Shown: one piece after another, positions 1-7,480 of the stretch
How the letters are laid out: each line of letters begins with the position of its first letter
How positions within the stretch are numbered: position 1 is the stretch's first letter
Origin: an uncultured Alphaproteobacteria bacterium
GTDB lineage: Bacteria; Pseudomonadota; Alphaproteobacteria; UBA7985; CAJQQZ01
Reading direction: 5' to 3'
Length of the DNA stretch: 15,663 nucleotides
Assembly: GCA_905480445.1 (NCBI GenBank)
Contig: CAJQQJ010000360.1
Span: forward strand, 1-15,663
Position numbers and translations under genes: made by a program
The notes under the pieces: generated by a model
The model's database searches: none
What the model saw: the letters and a program-made list of their open reading frames with translations, nothing else
Told to the model about the DNA's origin: nothing

Positions 1-37
1 CAAAAGTTCCAACGATATCGTGCCAGACTATGTCCAT
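1..37 (-). CDS. 5' end of a probable small membrane protein gene (partial)
   Basis: An ATG at 37 to 35 opens a frame that runs off the window edge and reads MDIVWHDIVGTF (12 residues). The codon just before the ATG is an in-frame TAA, so the start cannot lie further upstream. A purine-rich GAGGAAGAAG stretch precedes it. It lies 39 bases downstream of the antiporter stop on the same strand, so co-transcription is plausible. The W-x-DIVG start resembles, from memory, the N-terminus of small CBU_0592-family membrane proteins. That assignment rests on very few residues and is only a suggestion. Confidence 0.4.
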   Translation of the reverse strand, partial: MDIVWHDIVGTF

Positions 38-76
38 TTATTCTTCTTCCTCTTGCATTTCCATATTCTTGATCGC

Positions 77-1879
77 TTAGTCCAATAGACGGTAACGTTC
101 TTCGGATAAAGCCAAGTAATCGGTATTGTCAAAAACGTCGATGGCCGGGTCCCATTTTTTCGCAAGGATCTTGAGGGAGGCACGATCGTGTTTGTAGAAA
201 ACGAATGAGACTTGCCGCGCTTTACCTCGTGACATTCCAAGGTTTTCTAAGGCATAGCGACCGGCCCTGATCGAGGAATCAAAAGTCTCGCGAACCACAT
301 CACTGGCACCGGCATTGAATAAGGCATAGCAGTGGTTGCGGTCAAAGGCCCTCGCGATGATATGGAGATCAGGACGTTCGCGGCGTGCGTATTCGACCAT
401 TTGTGTTGTCCGGTCTCGATCGTCAATGGCAACCTCCAAAACGCTGGCGTCTTCCAGGCCCGCAGCCATCAACAAATCTGGTCGCGTTGCATCGCCATAA
501 AAGCCCTTCAGACCGAAGCGTCTCATGCCGTCCACCAAATCACTTTGGTGATCAAGAACAACCGTCTTGATCCCGTTAGACAGCAGCATGCGGTTTACGA
601 TCTGACCAAAGCGACCATGGCCTGCGATAATAGCGGGCGCTTGCTCGTCGATCTCGTCATCTTCTCGAGGCTTGGGTTTGTTGATATGGGGAGCAATGAA
701 GCGCTCATAGAAGATAAAAAGCGCTGGCGTCATCAACATCGAAAGACCGACGATCAGTGATAGCGTTTTGGCTATATCATAGTCCAGGACCGCGTTCTGC
801 GTTGAAAAGTTAATCAAAACAAAAGCAAATTCTCCCGCTTGAGCCAAACCCAAAGCGAAAAGCCAATCGTCACCGCGCGGAATCTTGAATGCCTTAGCGA
901 TTGAAAAAAGCACCGTGGCTTTGAGAGCGATTAAGCCAACCGCCAATAAGAAGATTTTTGTGAAGTCGTTAAAAAGAATAGTAAAGTCGATACCTGCACC
1001 AACCGTTATAAAAAACAGACCAAGGAGCAGACCTTTGAACGGCTCAATGTCTGACTCAAGTTCGTGGCGGTACTCGTTGTTGGCCAGTACTACACCGGCT
1101 AGAAAAGCACCGAGAGCAGGGGACAAACCAACCAGTTCCATGAGCAATGAAATCGAAATGACGAGCAGTAAAGCTGCAGCTGTGAAAATTTCTCGCAATC
1201 CGGACTTTGCAATGAACCGAAAGATTGGGCGTGTCAGATAATGCCCTGCCAATTTTACGGTTGCTATAGCGGCGGCAATGATGATTGCAGTCGCCCAACC
1301 GGGAAGTCCTGCCACGAGGTTGTAACTATGGCTTTCGCCGTCATGATGGCTAAACACTGTTAGTTTAGTCGAAGCCAACAGTGGCAGCAGGGCTAGCATA
1401 GGGATGACGGCGATATCTTGAAAAAGAAGCACGGAAAAGGTGTTTCGACCACCCGCAGTTTTCATCAGTCCCTTTTCATTCAATGTTTGCAGGACGATGG
1501 CGGTGGAAGAAAGCGCAAAAATAAGACCTATGGCTAAAGCCATCTGCCATTCGAGATTCAAGAAGAGGCAAAAGGCAAAGATTAAGGCCGTCGTGATGCC
1601 AAGTTGGAGTCCACCTAGGCCTGAAAGGCGAAACCGCATCCGCCAGAGAACATCGGGCTCTAATTCCAAGCCAACTAAAAACAGCATCATGACGACACCG
1701 AACTCAGCGAAATGTTGAAGGTCCTTAGCCTCAGTACCAACTAGGCCGATCATCGGGCCTATGATGATCCCAGCAAGCAAATAGCCCAGCACAGACCCTA
1801 GTCCCAATCGTTTTGCAATGGGTACGGCGATGACGGCTGCACTCAAATAGACAAAGGCTTGGAACAAGAAAGATTCCAT
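77..1879 (-). CDS. KefB/KefC-type monovalent cation:proton antiporter (CPA2) with C-terminal TrkA-N domain
   Basis: This is a 600-residue inner-membrane antiporter of the CPA2 family, members of which exchange K+ or Na+ for H+. Residues about 5-390 are a hydrophobic multi-helix transport domain. It carries the family signatures GYLLAGIIIGP near residue 35, the SSTAIV segment, FQDIAVIP (the membrane-embedded Asp region) and GAFLAGVVLANNEYRHELE. Residues about 412-530 form a Rossmann-type TrkA-N (RCK) regulatory domain beginning AIIAGHGRFGQ, the expected GxGxxG nucleotide-binding loop. This order matches glutathione-gated Kef proteins, but no KefF/KefG ancillary oxidoreductase is adjacent, so glutathione gating cannot be assumed. 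A GGAG lies 5 bases before the chosen ATG. The gene is transcribed away from the oxidoreductase gene at 2031, and a probable small membrane protein follows on the same strand. Confidence 0.93.
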   Translation of the reverse strand: MESFLFQAFVYLSAAVIAVPIAKRLGLGSVLGYLLAGIIIGPMIGLVGTEAKDLQHFAEFGVVMMLFLVGLELEPDVLWRMRFRLSGLGGLQLGITTALIFAFCLFLNLEWQMALAIGLIFALSSTAIVLQTLNEKGLMKTAGGRNTFSVLLFQDIAVIPMLALLPLLASTKLTVFSHHDGESHSYNLVAGLPGWATAIIIAAAIATVKLAGHYLTRPIFRFIAKSGLREIFTAAALLLVISISLLMELVGLSPALGAFLAGVVLANNEYRHELESDIEPFKGLLLGLFFITVGAGIDFTILFNDFTKIFLLAVGLIALKATVLFSIAKAFKIPRGDDWLFALGLAQAGEFAFVLINFSTQNAVLDYDIAKTLSLIVGLSMLMTPALFIFYERFIAPHINKPKPREDDEIDEQAPAIIAGHGRFGQIVNRMLLSNGIKTVVLDHQSDLVDGMRRFGLKGFYGDATRPDLLMAAGLEDASVLEVAIDDRDRTTQMVEYARRERPDLHIIARAFDRNHCYALFNAGASDVVRETFDSSIRAGRYALENLGMSRGKARQVSFVFYKHDRASLKILAKKWDPAIDVFDNTDYLALSEERYRLLD

Positions 1880-2030
1880 TGGGGCTCCATGGACGTTGAT
1901 TGAATGTGAGGAAAGCTTAGACCTTCGCTATCAATAATCAACAACTATGGCATTGATGCGGTTAAGGACTGTGCTAAATAGAATTTTGTTACATATTTTC
2001 AGTCGTCAAATTTAGAAAAGAACTGATCCA

Positions 2031-3746
2031 GTGCGTAAATATCTTGATATCGATTTAAGGTCTCAGTCCATCAAAGAACGTGAGCTGCAAGGCCGTGAAC
2101 TCGCAGAGGCCGGGCGGTATTTAATCGCTAGGTCATTGCTGGATCAGGGTGTGGCAACAGTTGACCCTTTGGGCGCAGACAATCCCCTAATTTTCTCCGC
2201 TGGCCCTTTTGCAGGCACGAACTTCTCTAACGCTAATCGTCTCAGTGTTGGCTGTAAGTCGCCATTGACTGGCGGTATCAAAGAAGCAAACGCAGGCGGC
2301 ACCTTCGCCTTTGCGATGGGTCAGTTGCACATAGCCGGTTTCACGCTGCACGGTCAATCTGATGACTGGGTCATCATTCATATTCCAAAAGAAGGAGAGA
2401 TCACTTTCTCTTCTGCTGAGCCCTACATGGGCAAAGGTGTGATCGAGACAGCTGCTGACTTGCACCAAGTTTATGGTGAAAAGGTCAGCGTTGCGATCTG
2501 CGGCCCTGTTGGTGAATACCAAGGCTTATTGGCCGGTATTTCTGTTAGTGACGCTGAGAACCGCCCGGTCCGTATTGCGGCTCGTGGTGGCGTTGGTGCT
2601 GTGATGGGTTCCAAAAAAGTTAAAGCGATCATAGTCGATAAAGACAAGATGCCAGTGCTTCATGATCGCAAGAAGGTTATGACTGGCGTGAAAACCTATG
2701 GGAAACTGCTCAACGAATCAGTTCCTGTTCAAAGTCTGAGCAAGTATGGCACAGCTATGGTTGCGGACTTCACTAACCAGGTTGGTGGCCTGCCGGTAAG
2801 AAACTTTAGCTCAGGGCAAATGGTTGATACGTCGAAAGACGGTCCACTGAAAGTTGGTGGTAACTTCATCCATGATCTTAACTCAGGCCGCGGTGGCACA
2901 GTTTCTCATGCTTGTATGCCAGGTTGCTTGATCAAATGCTCCAACATCTACGTCGACAAAGACGGCAACGACATGGTTTCTCCGCTTGAGTATGAGACCA
3001 TTGGCCTTCTGGGAACTAACTGTGGTTTGGCCGATCCTGATGATATAGCGCGGCTAAACTTCATTGCTAACGATCTCGGCATTGATACTATCGAAGTCGG
3101 TGCTTTGCTGGCGATCTTGATGGACGATGGTCAGGCTGAATATGGCGACTACGATTTCATGGCAACAGCTTTGGAAGATATAAAAACTGGCAATGAGCGT
3201 GGCAAAATTTTGGCCCAAGGCACAGCACGAGTTGGTGAACACTATGGCATCAAGCGAGTGCCGGTCATCAAGAAACAAGCCATTTCAGCCTATGATCCTC
3301 GTGTCATTGAGGTAACGGGTGTTTCGATGATGTACACTGCCCAGGGCGCAGATCATACGACAGGCAACGCGCCGACATTTGAATGTGATGGCAAATCAAT
3401 AAAGGAACTAGCCGAAGCTTCCTACATGATGCAGCTCAATTCAGCCGTAGCAGATTCCCTTGGCCTATGCATTTTTGGACGCTCAGTTACGGATGTGAAT
3501 TTGCGGTTGATTGCCGATGCCATCAACGGTGCCTATGACATTGATATTGAGCCTGACGACATCAAGAACTTTGGCCATGAAGCGATCCGAATGGAAAAGG
3601 AATTCAATAAGGCTGCCGGTTTCACTGAAGAAGATGACGAGTTGCCAGAGTTCTTTAAAACAGAAGCTTTGGCGCCGTCTGACAAGATTGCCCGTCTCCA
3701 TGCACCCGAAGTGAACGTCGCATTGCGTGAAGTCATTGCAGGCTGA
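2031..3746 (+). CDS. Aldehyde ferredoxin oxidoreductase (AOR) family tungsto/molybdoenzyme
   Basis: A 571-residue cytoplasmic oxidoreductase of the AOR family; members oxidise aldehydes to acids (or the reverse) using a bis-pyranopterin W or Mo centre and one [4Fe-4S] cluster. The N-domain contains RLSVGCKSPLTGG (70-82) and RGGVGAVMGSKKVKAI (185-200), the typical pterin-binding segments. Cluster cysteines are C295, C299 and C303 plus C480 in the conserved DSLGLC motif. The first three are spaced Cx3Cx3C rather than the Cx2Cx3C of archaeal AOR, a spacing I recall from bacterial AOR-like proteins. E320 in the LEYET motif and the GADHTTG segment (439-445) match active-site regions. The start is GTG with no strong ribosome-binding site; the following RKYLDIDL fits the usual N-terminus. 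No electron-transfer partner or cofactor gene is adjacent. The true substrate and metal are unknown. Confidence 0.9.
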   Translation: MRKYLDIDLRSQSIKERELQGRELAEAGRYLIARSLLDQGVATVDPLGADNPLIFSAGPFAGTNFSNANRLSVGCKSPLTGGIKEANAGGTFAFAMGQLHIAGFTLHGQSDDWVIIHIPKEGEITFSSAEPYMGKGVIETAADLHQVYGEKVSVAICGPVGEYQGLLAGISVSDAENRPVRIAARGGVGAVMGSKKVKAIIVDKDKMPVLHDRKKVMTGVKTYGKLLNESVPVQSLSKYGTAMVADFTNQVGGLPVRNFSSGQMVDTSKDGPLKVGGNFIHDLNSGRGGTVSHACMPGCLIKCSNIYVDKDGNDMVSPLEYETIGLLGTNCGLADPDDIARLNFIANDLGIDTIEVGALLAILMDDGQAEYGDYDFMATALEDIKTGNERGKILAQGTARVGEHYGIKRVPVIKKQAISAYDPRVIEVTGVSMMYTAQGADHTTGNAPTFECDGKSIKELAEASYMMQLNSAVADSLGLCIFGRSVTDVNLRLIADAINGAYDIDIEPDDIKNFGHEAIRMEKEFNKAAGFTEEDDELPEFFKTEALAPSDKIARLHAPEVNVALREVIAG

Positions 3747-3763
3747 AAATAGCGGAATAAACT

Positions 3764-4225
3764 ATGGCTCTTGAGGTTCTTGTAGAAGATCCTTCGACAT
3801 CGGAAATTACGGAACTGTTAGAAATTCATCTCGCCTTTATGAGATCAATTTCTCCACCGGAGTCTGTGCATGCCTTGGATGTCGAGGCCTTGCGGGCACC
3901 CGAGATTACCTTCTGGACGGTTCGTGACGAAGGCCACCTACTTGGCTGTGGGGCGCTTAAAGAGTTGAACGAAGGTCACGGCGAGATCAAGTCAATGCAT
4001 AGCCGCGAAGCTGCCAGAGGTAAAGGTGTCGCTCAGAAGCTCTTAGATCACCTGTTTGAAGAAGCGCGGTCTAGAGGGTACCGGCGGCTGAGTTTAGAAA
4101 CCGGCAATACGGCTCATTTTTTCCCCGCTCACCGGTTGTATCAGCGCAATGGTTTTGGTCCTTCTCCGCCTTTTGCGAACTATAGAGAAGATCCACATTC
4201 GATTTTTATGACCCGGGAACTATAG
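3764..4225 (+). CDS. GNAT-family N-acetyltransferase
   Basis: A 153-residue single-domain acetyltransferase that would transfer acetyl from acetyl-CoA to an amine. The acetyl-CoA pyrophosphate-binding motif A is visible as ARGKGVAQKLL (residues 84-94, the R/Q-x-x-G-x-G/A pattern). It is preceded by the beta-strand EIKSMHS and followed by the C-terminal LYQRNGF motif (125-131) typical of GNAT proteins. It resembles the YsnE-like group in layout. It starts 17 bases after the AOR-family stop on the same strand, so the two are probably co-transcribed. The ribosome-binding site is poor (GCGGAATAA), which suggests modest expression or coupling. The acceptor substrate cannot be told from the sequence, and a functional link to the upstream oxidoreductase is only positional. 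Confidence 0.88.
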   Translation: MALEVLVEDPSTSEITELLEIHLAFMRSISPPESVHALDVEALRAPEITFWTVRDEGHLLGCGALKELNEGHGEIKSMHSREAARGKGVAQKLLDHLFEEARSRGYRRLSLETGNTAHFFPAHRLYQRNGFGPSPPFANYREDPHSIFMTREL

Positions 4226-4264
4226 TCAGTTCTTTGCTGCTCAGCCGCGAAGGATTGGTTTGGT

Positions 4265-4750
4265 TTAATTAAGCAACGTTCTCTTCTGAGATTTAGTCAG
4301 ACGGCCAGTTCTTGACGCACCAATATAAGATTGGAAATCTCTGATCGTGCGCCTAGTCTGAGGACCTGTGACACCATCAGGGTAGCCTGCGTTAAAACCC
4401 CAATCGTTCAGTGCGACTTGAATACGGCGTGTTTGGTTCTTGGAATAGGAAGGTTTCTTCGGCTTGTAGTAGTTGGTGCTGCCGTGGCTATGGTCGTGGT
4501 AGGTGTACTTATGTTTGTGACTGTAACCATTGTGATAATGGTGGCGCTTGAACTGTCTGGTGCCATTGTTTTGTTTGTGCAACTCATTCAAAATGAGCGC
4601 GCCAGCACCGACTGCGATGCCAATACCTAATACTTTGCCCAGACGCCCTGCTTCAGCGGTGTTTGGCGAGGACAGCGAAGAAATCGCTAGAAAAGATGCA
4701 ACTGCAAATGCAGCGATGGATTTAGAACTGAATGATGATTTACTGATCAT
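4265..4750 (-). CDS. Secreted His-rich protein with C-terminal peptidoglycan-binding-like domain
   Basis: A 161-residue exported protein. Residues 1-34 are a Sec-type signal peptide: basic/Ser-rich start, hydrophobic AAFAVASFLAI core, and AEA cleavage site before G35. Residues about 37-58 are a Gly/Ala-rich hydrophobic stretch (GKVLGIGIAVGAGALIL) that could be a second membrane or glycine-zipper segment. Residues about 66-93 are rich in His, Tyr and Lys (HHYHNGYSHKHKY and similar). The C-terminus (about 105-160; RRIQVALNDWGFNAGYPDGVTGPQT) matches the PG_binding_1 fold, which is often attached to cell-wall hydrolases, but no catalytic domain is present. A strong AGGAG lies 7 bases before the ATG. 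A role in the envelope is likely; metal binding by the His-rich linker is speculative. It converges with the acetyltransferase gene. Confidence 0.82.
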   Translation of the reverse strand: MISKSSFSSKSIAAFAVASFLAISSLSSPNTAEAGRLGKVLGIGIAVGAGALILNELHKQNNGTRQFKRHHYHNGYSHKHKYTYHDHSHGSTNYYKPKKPSYSKNQTRRIQVALNDWGFNAGYPDGVTGPQTRRTIRDFQSYIGASRTGRLTKSQKRTLLN

Positions 4751-4822
4751 GGTCTTTCTCCTGTAGTGCGTGATCTAGAAACTGTCATTGGATTCATCCT
4801 CTCATACCGAACCACTTATGCT

Positions 4823-4838
4823 AGTGATTTAGATCACA
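4823..4838. promoter_or_regulatory. Candidate CRP/FNR-family binding site
   Basis: The palindrome AGTGATTTAGATCACA contains GTGA-N6-TCAC, nine of the ten specified positions of the E. coli CRP consensus TGTGA-N6-TCACA. It sits 73-88 bases upstream of the His-rich secreted protein. A TATGAG hexamer at 4806-4801 on that strand could be the -10 element, which would put the site close to a class II activator position. Inferred from pattern alone; one such match can arise by chance. Confidence 0.35.
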
Positions 4839-4864
4839 TTTACCTTCGTTTTTAGATGATTTTA

Positions 4865-5869
4865 CTAACATGAGCCTAAATAATCTTGAAGCTTTGACCA
4901 GGTCTTGGAGTCGACTTTCATGCCAAGGATCTTACTCTCTCGAAAGTTTTCTTGCTTTTGGAGGCCGGGCAGAAAAGCACCATCGCTTTTCAGTTTGTCA
5001 ATCAACTCAGAAATACGGTTTTGGTAGCCAGTGCCGCCCATTTTCGATGGATCAATAGCAAGCAAGAAGTATCCAAGTGACGGTGGCTTTGTTCCGACGT
5101 TGAAGGGCGCTGATTCATCAGACCAGTCGGCACCAGTAACCGCAGCAGACAAGACTTCAACCATCAAGGCGATATTGGCCCCTTTGGCCCCTCCAAATGG
5201 CAGAAAGAGCCCCTGCAAGGCCTCAAAAGGGTCGATTGTCGGCTCACCGTCTTTGGTTAAGGCCCAGCCTTCAGGAATAGAGTCACCACGATCTGCGGCC
5301 TGTTTAATGGAGACGATGGCGGCAGCAGTACTGGATTGGTCAATGACGATTGTTCTGCCTAGATGATCAGCGACAGCGAAGGCCATGGGATTGGTGCAAA
5401 ACCGGGGTGTGCTACCGCCAGAGGCTGGCATGACGGCTGGTGCTGCGTTGGCAAAACACAGCGATACAAGTCCATGGCTTTCAGCCAGGATGCGGGGGTA
5501 ATAGGCCAAGGCGCCAATGGTGTAGCCATTACGGCTGGAGATAGCCGCCAGCCCGAATGTTTTTGCCGCTTCGGCCAATCCATTAAGTGCTAAATCAACG
5601 CCAAGATGCTGCATTCCACCTTTGGCATCGATTGTCTGGATTATGGGCGTCGTCTGGGCTATTTCGGGCTTTGCTTGCCCGTCGATACGCCCTTCTTTTA
5701 AGGCGTCGAGGTAATCCAAAAAATGAGCGAAACCCACGGCATGATTGCCTTCGGCCTCGGCGGTTACAATTGAGCGCGCCAAAGCCAGGGCGTGATTCTT
5801 TGAAGCTCCGCAGTTGAGTGCTGCTTTCTTCGCGAGATTTAGCGCTTCGTTAAAAGTTAGGCTCTTCAT
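4865..5869 (-). CDS. Ldh/MDH2-family (malate/L-lactate dehydrogenase type) oxidoreductase, divergent clade
   Basis: A 334-residue protein of the NAD(P)H-dependent Ldh family (PF02615 type). The family includes malate, sulfolactate, ureidoglycolate and 2,3-diketogulonate dehydrogenases and piperideine-carboxylate reductase. The fold is recognisable from CTNPMAFAV (158-166), VIDQSST (175-181, with the family Asp at 177) and the cofactor segment LPFGGAKGANIALMVEVLS (from 223). However, the usual SHG motif is AVG here (V45 where the catalytic His is expected), R is replaced by H49, and the usual NHFG motif reads YTIG (T117 for His). The reaction is therefore uncertain. Its ATG overlaps the sulfatase stop by four bases (ATGA) and has no Shine-Dalgarno of its own, so translation is probably coupled. 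By context it acts on the product of the sulfatase pathway, perhaps as a keto- or imino-acid reductase. Confidence 0.85.
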   Translation of the reverse strand: MKSLTFNEALNLAKKAALNCGASKNHALALARSIVTAEAEGNHAVGFAHFLDYLDALKEGRIDGQAKPEIAQTTPIIQTIDAKGGMQHLGVDLALNGLAEAAKTFGLAAISSRNGYTIGALAYYPRILAESHGLVSLCFANAAPAVMPASGGSTPRFCTNPMAFAVADHLGRTIVIDQSSTAAAIVSIKQAADRGDSIPEGWALTKDGEPTIDPFEALQGLFLPFGGAKGANIALMVEVLSAAVTGADWSDESAPFNVGTKPPSLGYFLLAIDPSKMGGTGYQNRISELIDKLKSDGAFLPGLQKQENFRESKILGMKVDSKTWSKLQDYLGSC

Positions 5870-7407
5870 ACTTTGTCAGGTTGAGCTGGAGCAACATAGG
5901 GCAAGCGTGCTCTGGCCTTTGTGTCGGCTGCACCGGCGTTACGGATATAGCGTTCGCCATCGTCGTTGCGGATGATGTTGACGTAGGTGGGATCGCCGCC
6001 AGTGACACCATGAATAAGCAAACGGCGCTTCTGGTCCTCTTTGATGACTTCACGCCAATGATCCGGATCCCAATTGTCGAAGCAGATGGTCTTCAACTCT
6101 TTCTCAATGGCTGAATGCTCAGCTAAGCCAGCCAAGTTATTGAGCTCGTTGGGGTCTTCCTCTACATTGTAAAGTAAGGTGTCGACGCCTTCGAGGTACA
6201 TGTATTTCCAAGGGCCTTTCTTGACCATACGGCTCGGGCCTGTTGAGCCGTCAGCCGCAAACTCGCTGATCGCGACATCGTTCAAACTGCCAGCCTTGCC
6301 CTCGATCGCAGACACCAGTGAGTTGCCATGCGGTGTCTCAACGTAATCATCGAAAGACTGACTCTTAGCCAAGTCTAGAAAAGTTGGCATGAGATCAACC
6401 AGTGAAACGTTCTCTTTGATTCGAGTTTGTTTCCAGCGTTTTGGTGCGTGAAAAATTAGCGGAACACGTGCAGCCCACTCATAAAAGTGCTGCTTGTACC
6501 ACATGCCGCGTTCCCCCATCATCTCACCATGATCGGCGGTGAAAACAATGATCGTATCGTCGGCTAAGCCTGAACGTTCCAGCGCTGTCCGAAGTTCCGT
6601 TATCTTAGAATCGATGTAAGAAATCATACTGTAGTAGGCGTGGCGTGCGGTTCTTCTATGTTCATCTGTTACGGTGAACTTATCTCGCGCTTGGCAATAG
6701 TGAAGGTTGTTACTCAGATGATCCCGCTCGTCCTCTTCCAAGGGCGGCACTGCTGGGAGGTCAATATCATCGTGATTGTAAAGATCCCAAAACTCCTGTG
6801 AAATCACGAACGGCGAATGCGGATTGGTGAAAGACACTGTGAGAAGGAAGGGATTGTCGTCGGCTTTCCGGGCCAGATCATAGATCGCTTGAACACCGTG
6901 ATAGGTGACCTCGTCGTCATAATCCATCTGCATGGAGCGAACACAAGGTCCGCTCTCTATAATCGGGGCCATGGTCAGGTTGGTCGGGCGGTATTCACGC
7001 CCTTTTGACCAATCAACGGTCCAGGCAAAGTTAGCCGGGTAAATCTCGGTCGTGTGGCGTTTGGTATAGCCATGCAGTTGATCAGCGCCAACGAAGTGCA
7101 TCTTACCGCTCATCTCAACGCGGTAGTCTAGGCTGCGCAAGTAATGTGCAAAGGTCGGTGTTGAGGCTTTGAAATCATTGGCGTTGTCATACATGCCCAT
7201 GGAGAAGGGTAACATCCCCGTATGCAGCGAGGCTCTAGAGGGCGCGCACATAGGTAGGTTACAATAGCAGTTTTCAAAGACGACACCTTCTTCGGCTAAT
7301 TTCTCCATTGCCGGCGCCTTTACGATTGAGTTGCCGTAGATTGACAAGGCGCGCGCAGCCATTTGGTCAGCCATTATGAACAAGATATTGGGAGCTTTTT
7401 CAGCCAT
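5866..7407 (-). CDS. Cytoplasmic type I sulfatase, choline-sulfatase-like
   Basis: A 513-residue sulfatase of the alkaline-phosphatase superfamily that hydrolyses a sulfate ester. The formylglycine motif is C54-A-P-S-R58, followed by ASLHTG, so maturation by a formylglycine-generating enzyme (not in this window) is expected. Other active-site segments are visible: D14-Q15, K102-M-H104, H197 in NPHSPF, D292-H293 in TADHGEMMGERG, and K305. Overall layout and many segments (YDNA near 73, SGKMH, ADQLHGYTKRHTTEIYPA, MDYDDEV, ERYIRN near the end) follow Sinorhizobium BetC as I remember it. The aromatic DWWYHN stretch of BetC, which I link to choline recognition, is absent, so choline-O-sulfate is not a safe call. 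No signal peptide is present, so the substrate must be imported, presumably by the TTT system. A GAGG lies 6 bases before the ATG. Confidence 0.9.
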   Translation of the reverse strand: MAEKAPNILFIMADQMAARALSIYGNSIVKAPAMEKLAEEGVVFENCYCNLPMCAPSRASLHTGMLPFSMGMYDNANDFKASTPTFAHYLRSLDYRVEMSGKMHFVGADQLHGYTKRHTTEIYPANFAWTVDWSKGREYRPTNLTMAPIIESGPCVRSMQMDYDDEVTYHGVQAIYDLARKADDNPFLLTVSFTNPHSPFVISQEFWDLYNHDDIDLPAVPPLEEDERDHLSNNLHYCQARDKFTVTDEHRRTARHAYYSMISYIDSKITELRTALERSGLADDTIIVFTADHGEMMGERGMWYKQHFYEWAARVPLIFHAPKRWKQTRIKENVSLVDLMPTFLDLAKSQSFDDYVETPHGNSLVSAIEGKAGSLNDVAISEFAADGSTGPSRMVKKGPWKYMYLEGVDTLLYNVEEDPNELNNLAGLAEHSAIEKELKTICFDNWDPDHWREVIKEDQKRRLLIHGVTGGDPTYVNIIRNDDGERYIRNAGAADTKARARLPYVAPAQPDKV

Positions 7408-7433
7408 TAAAAACCTCGGGCAAGAGTAGAAAC

Positions 7434-7461
7434 AAAAAAGGCGGGATCAGATGACCCCGCC
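7434..7461 (-). terminator. Intrinsic terminator between tctC and the sulfatase
   Basis: Read on the minus strand, GGCGGG (7461-7456) pairs with CCCGCC (7445-7440), extended inward by a G-U pair and U-A, C-G pairs around a tiny loop. The hairpin is followed at once by six U residues (7439-7434). It begins 19 bases after the tctC stop and lies upstream of the sulfatase start. It probably acts as a partial terminator so that the binding protein is made in excess over the enzymes. Confidence 0.85.
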
Positions 7462-7480
7462 CATAATGGATAGCGATTAA

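Noticed and set aside
332..760. A 142-codon plus-strand frame
   Set aside because: It lies opposite the antiporter TrkA-N domain, whose frame shows clear family motifs; the opposite translation shows no domain features.
1930..1957. Inverted repeat ATCAAT / ATTGAT in the antiporter-AOR intergenic region
   Set aside because: Arms are only 6 bases, AT-rich and 16 apart; this is expected by chance in such a region, and no convincing promoter could be aligned to it.
4226..4264. Possible bidirectional terminator between the convergent acetyltransferase and His-rich protein genes
   Set aside because: No GC-rich stem with a T-run is visible in the short gap.
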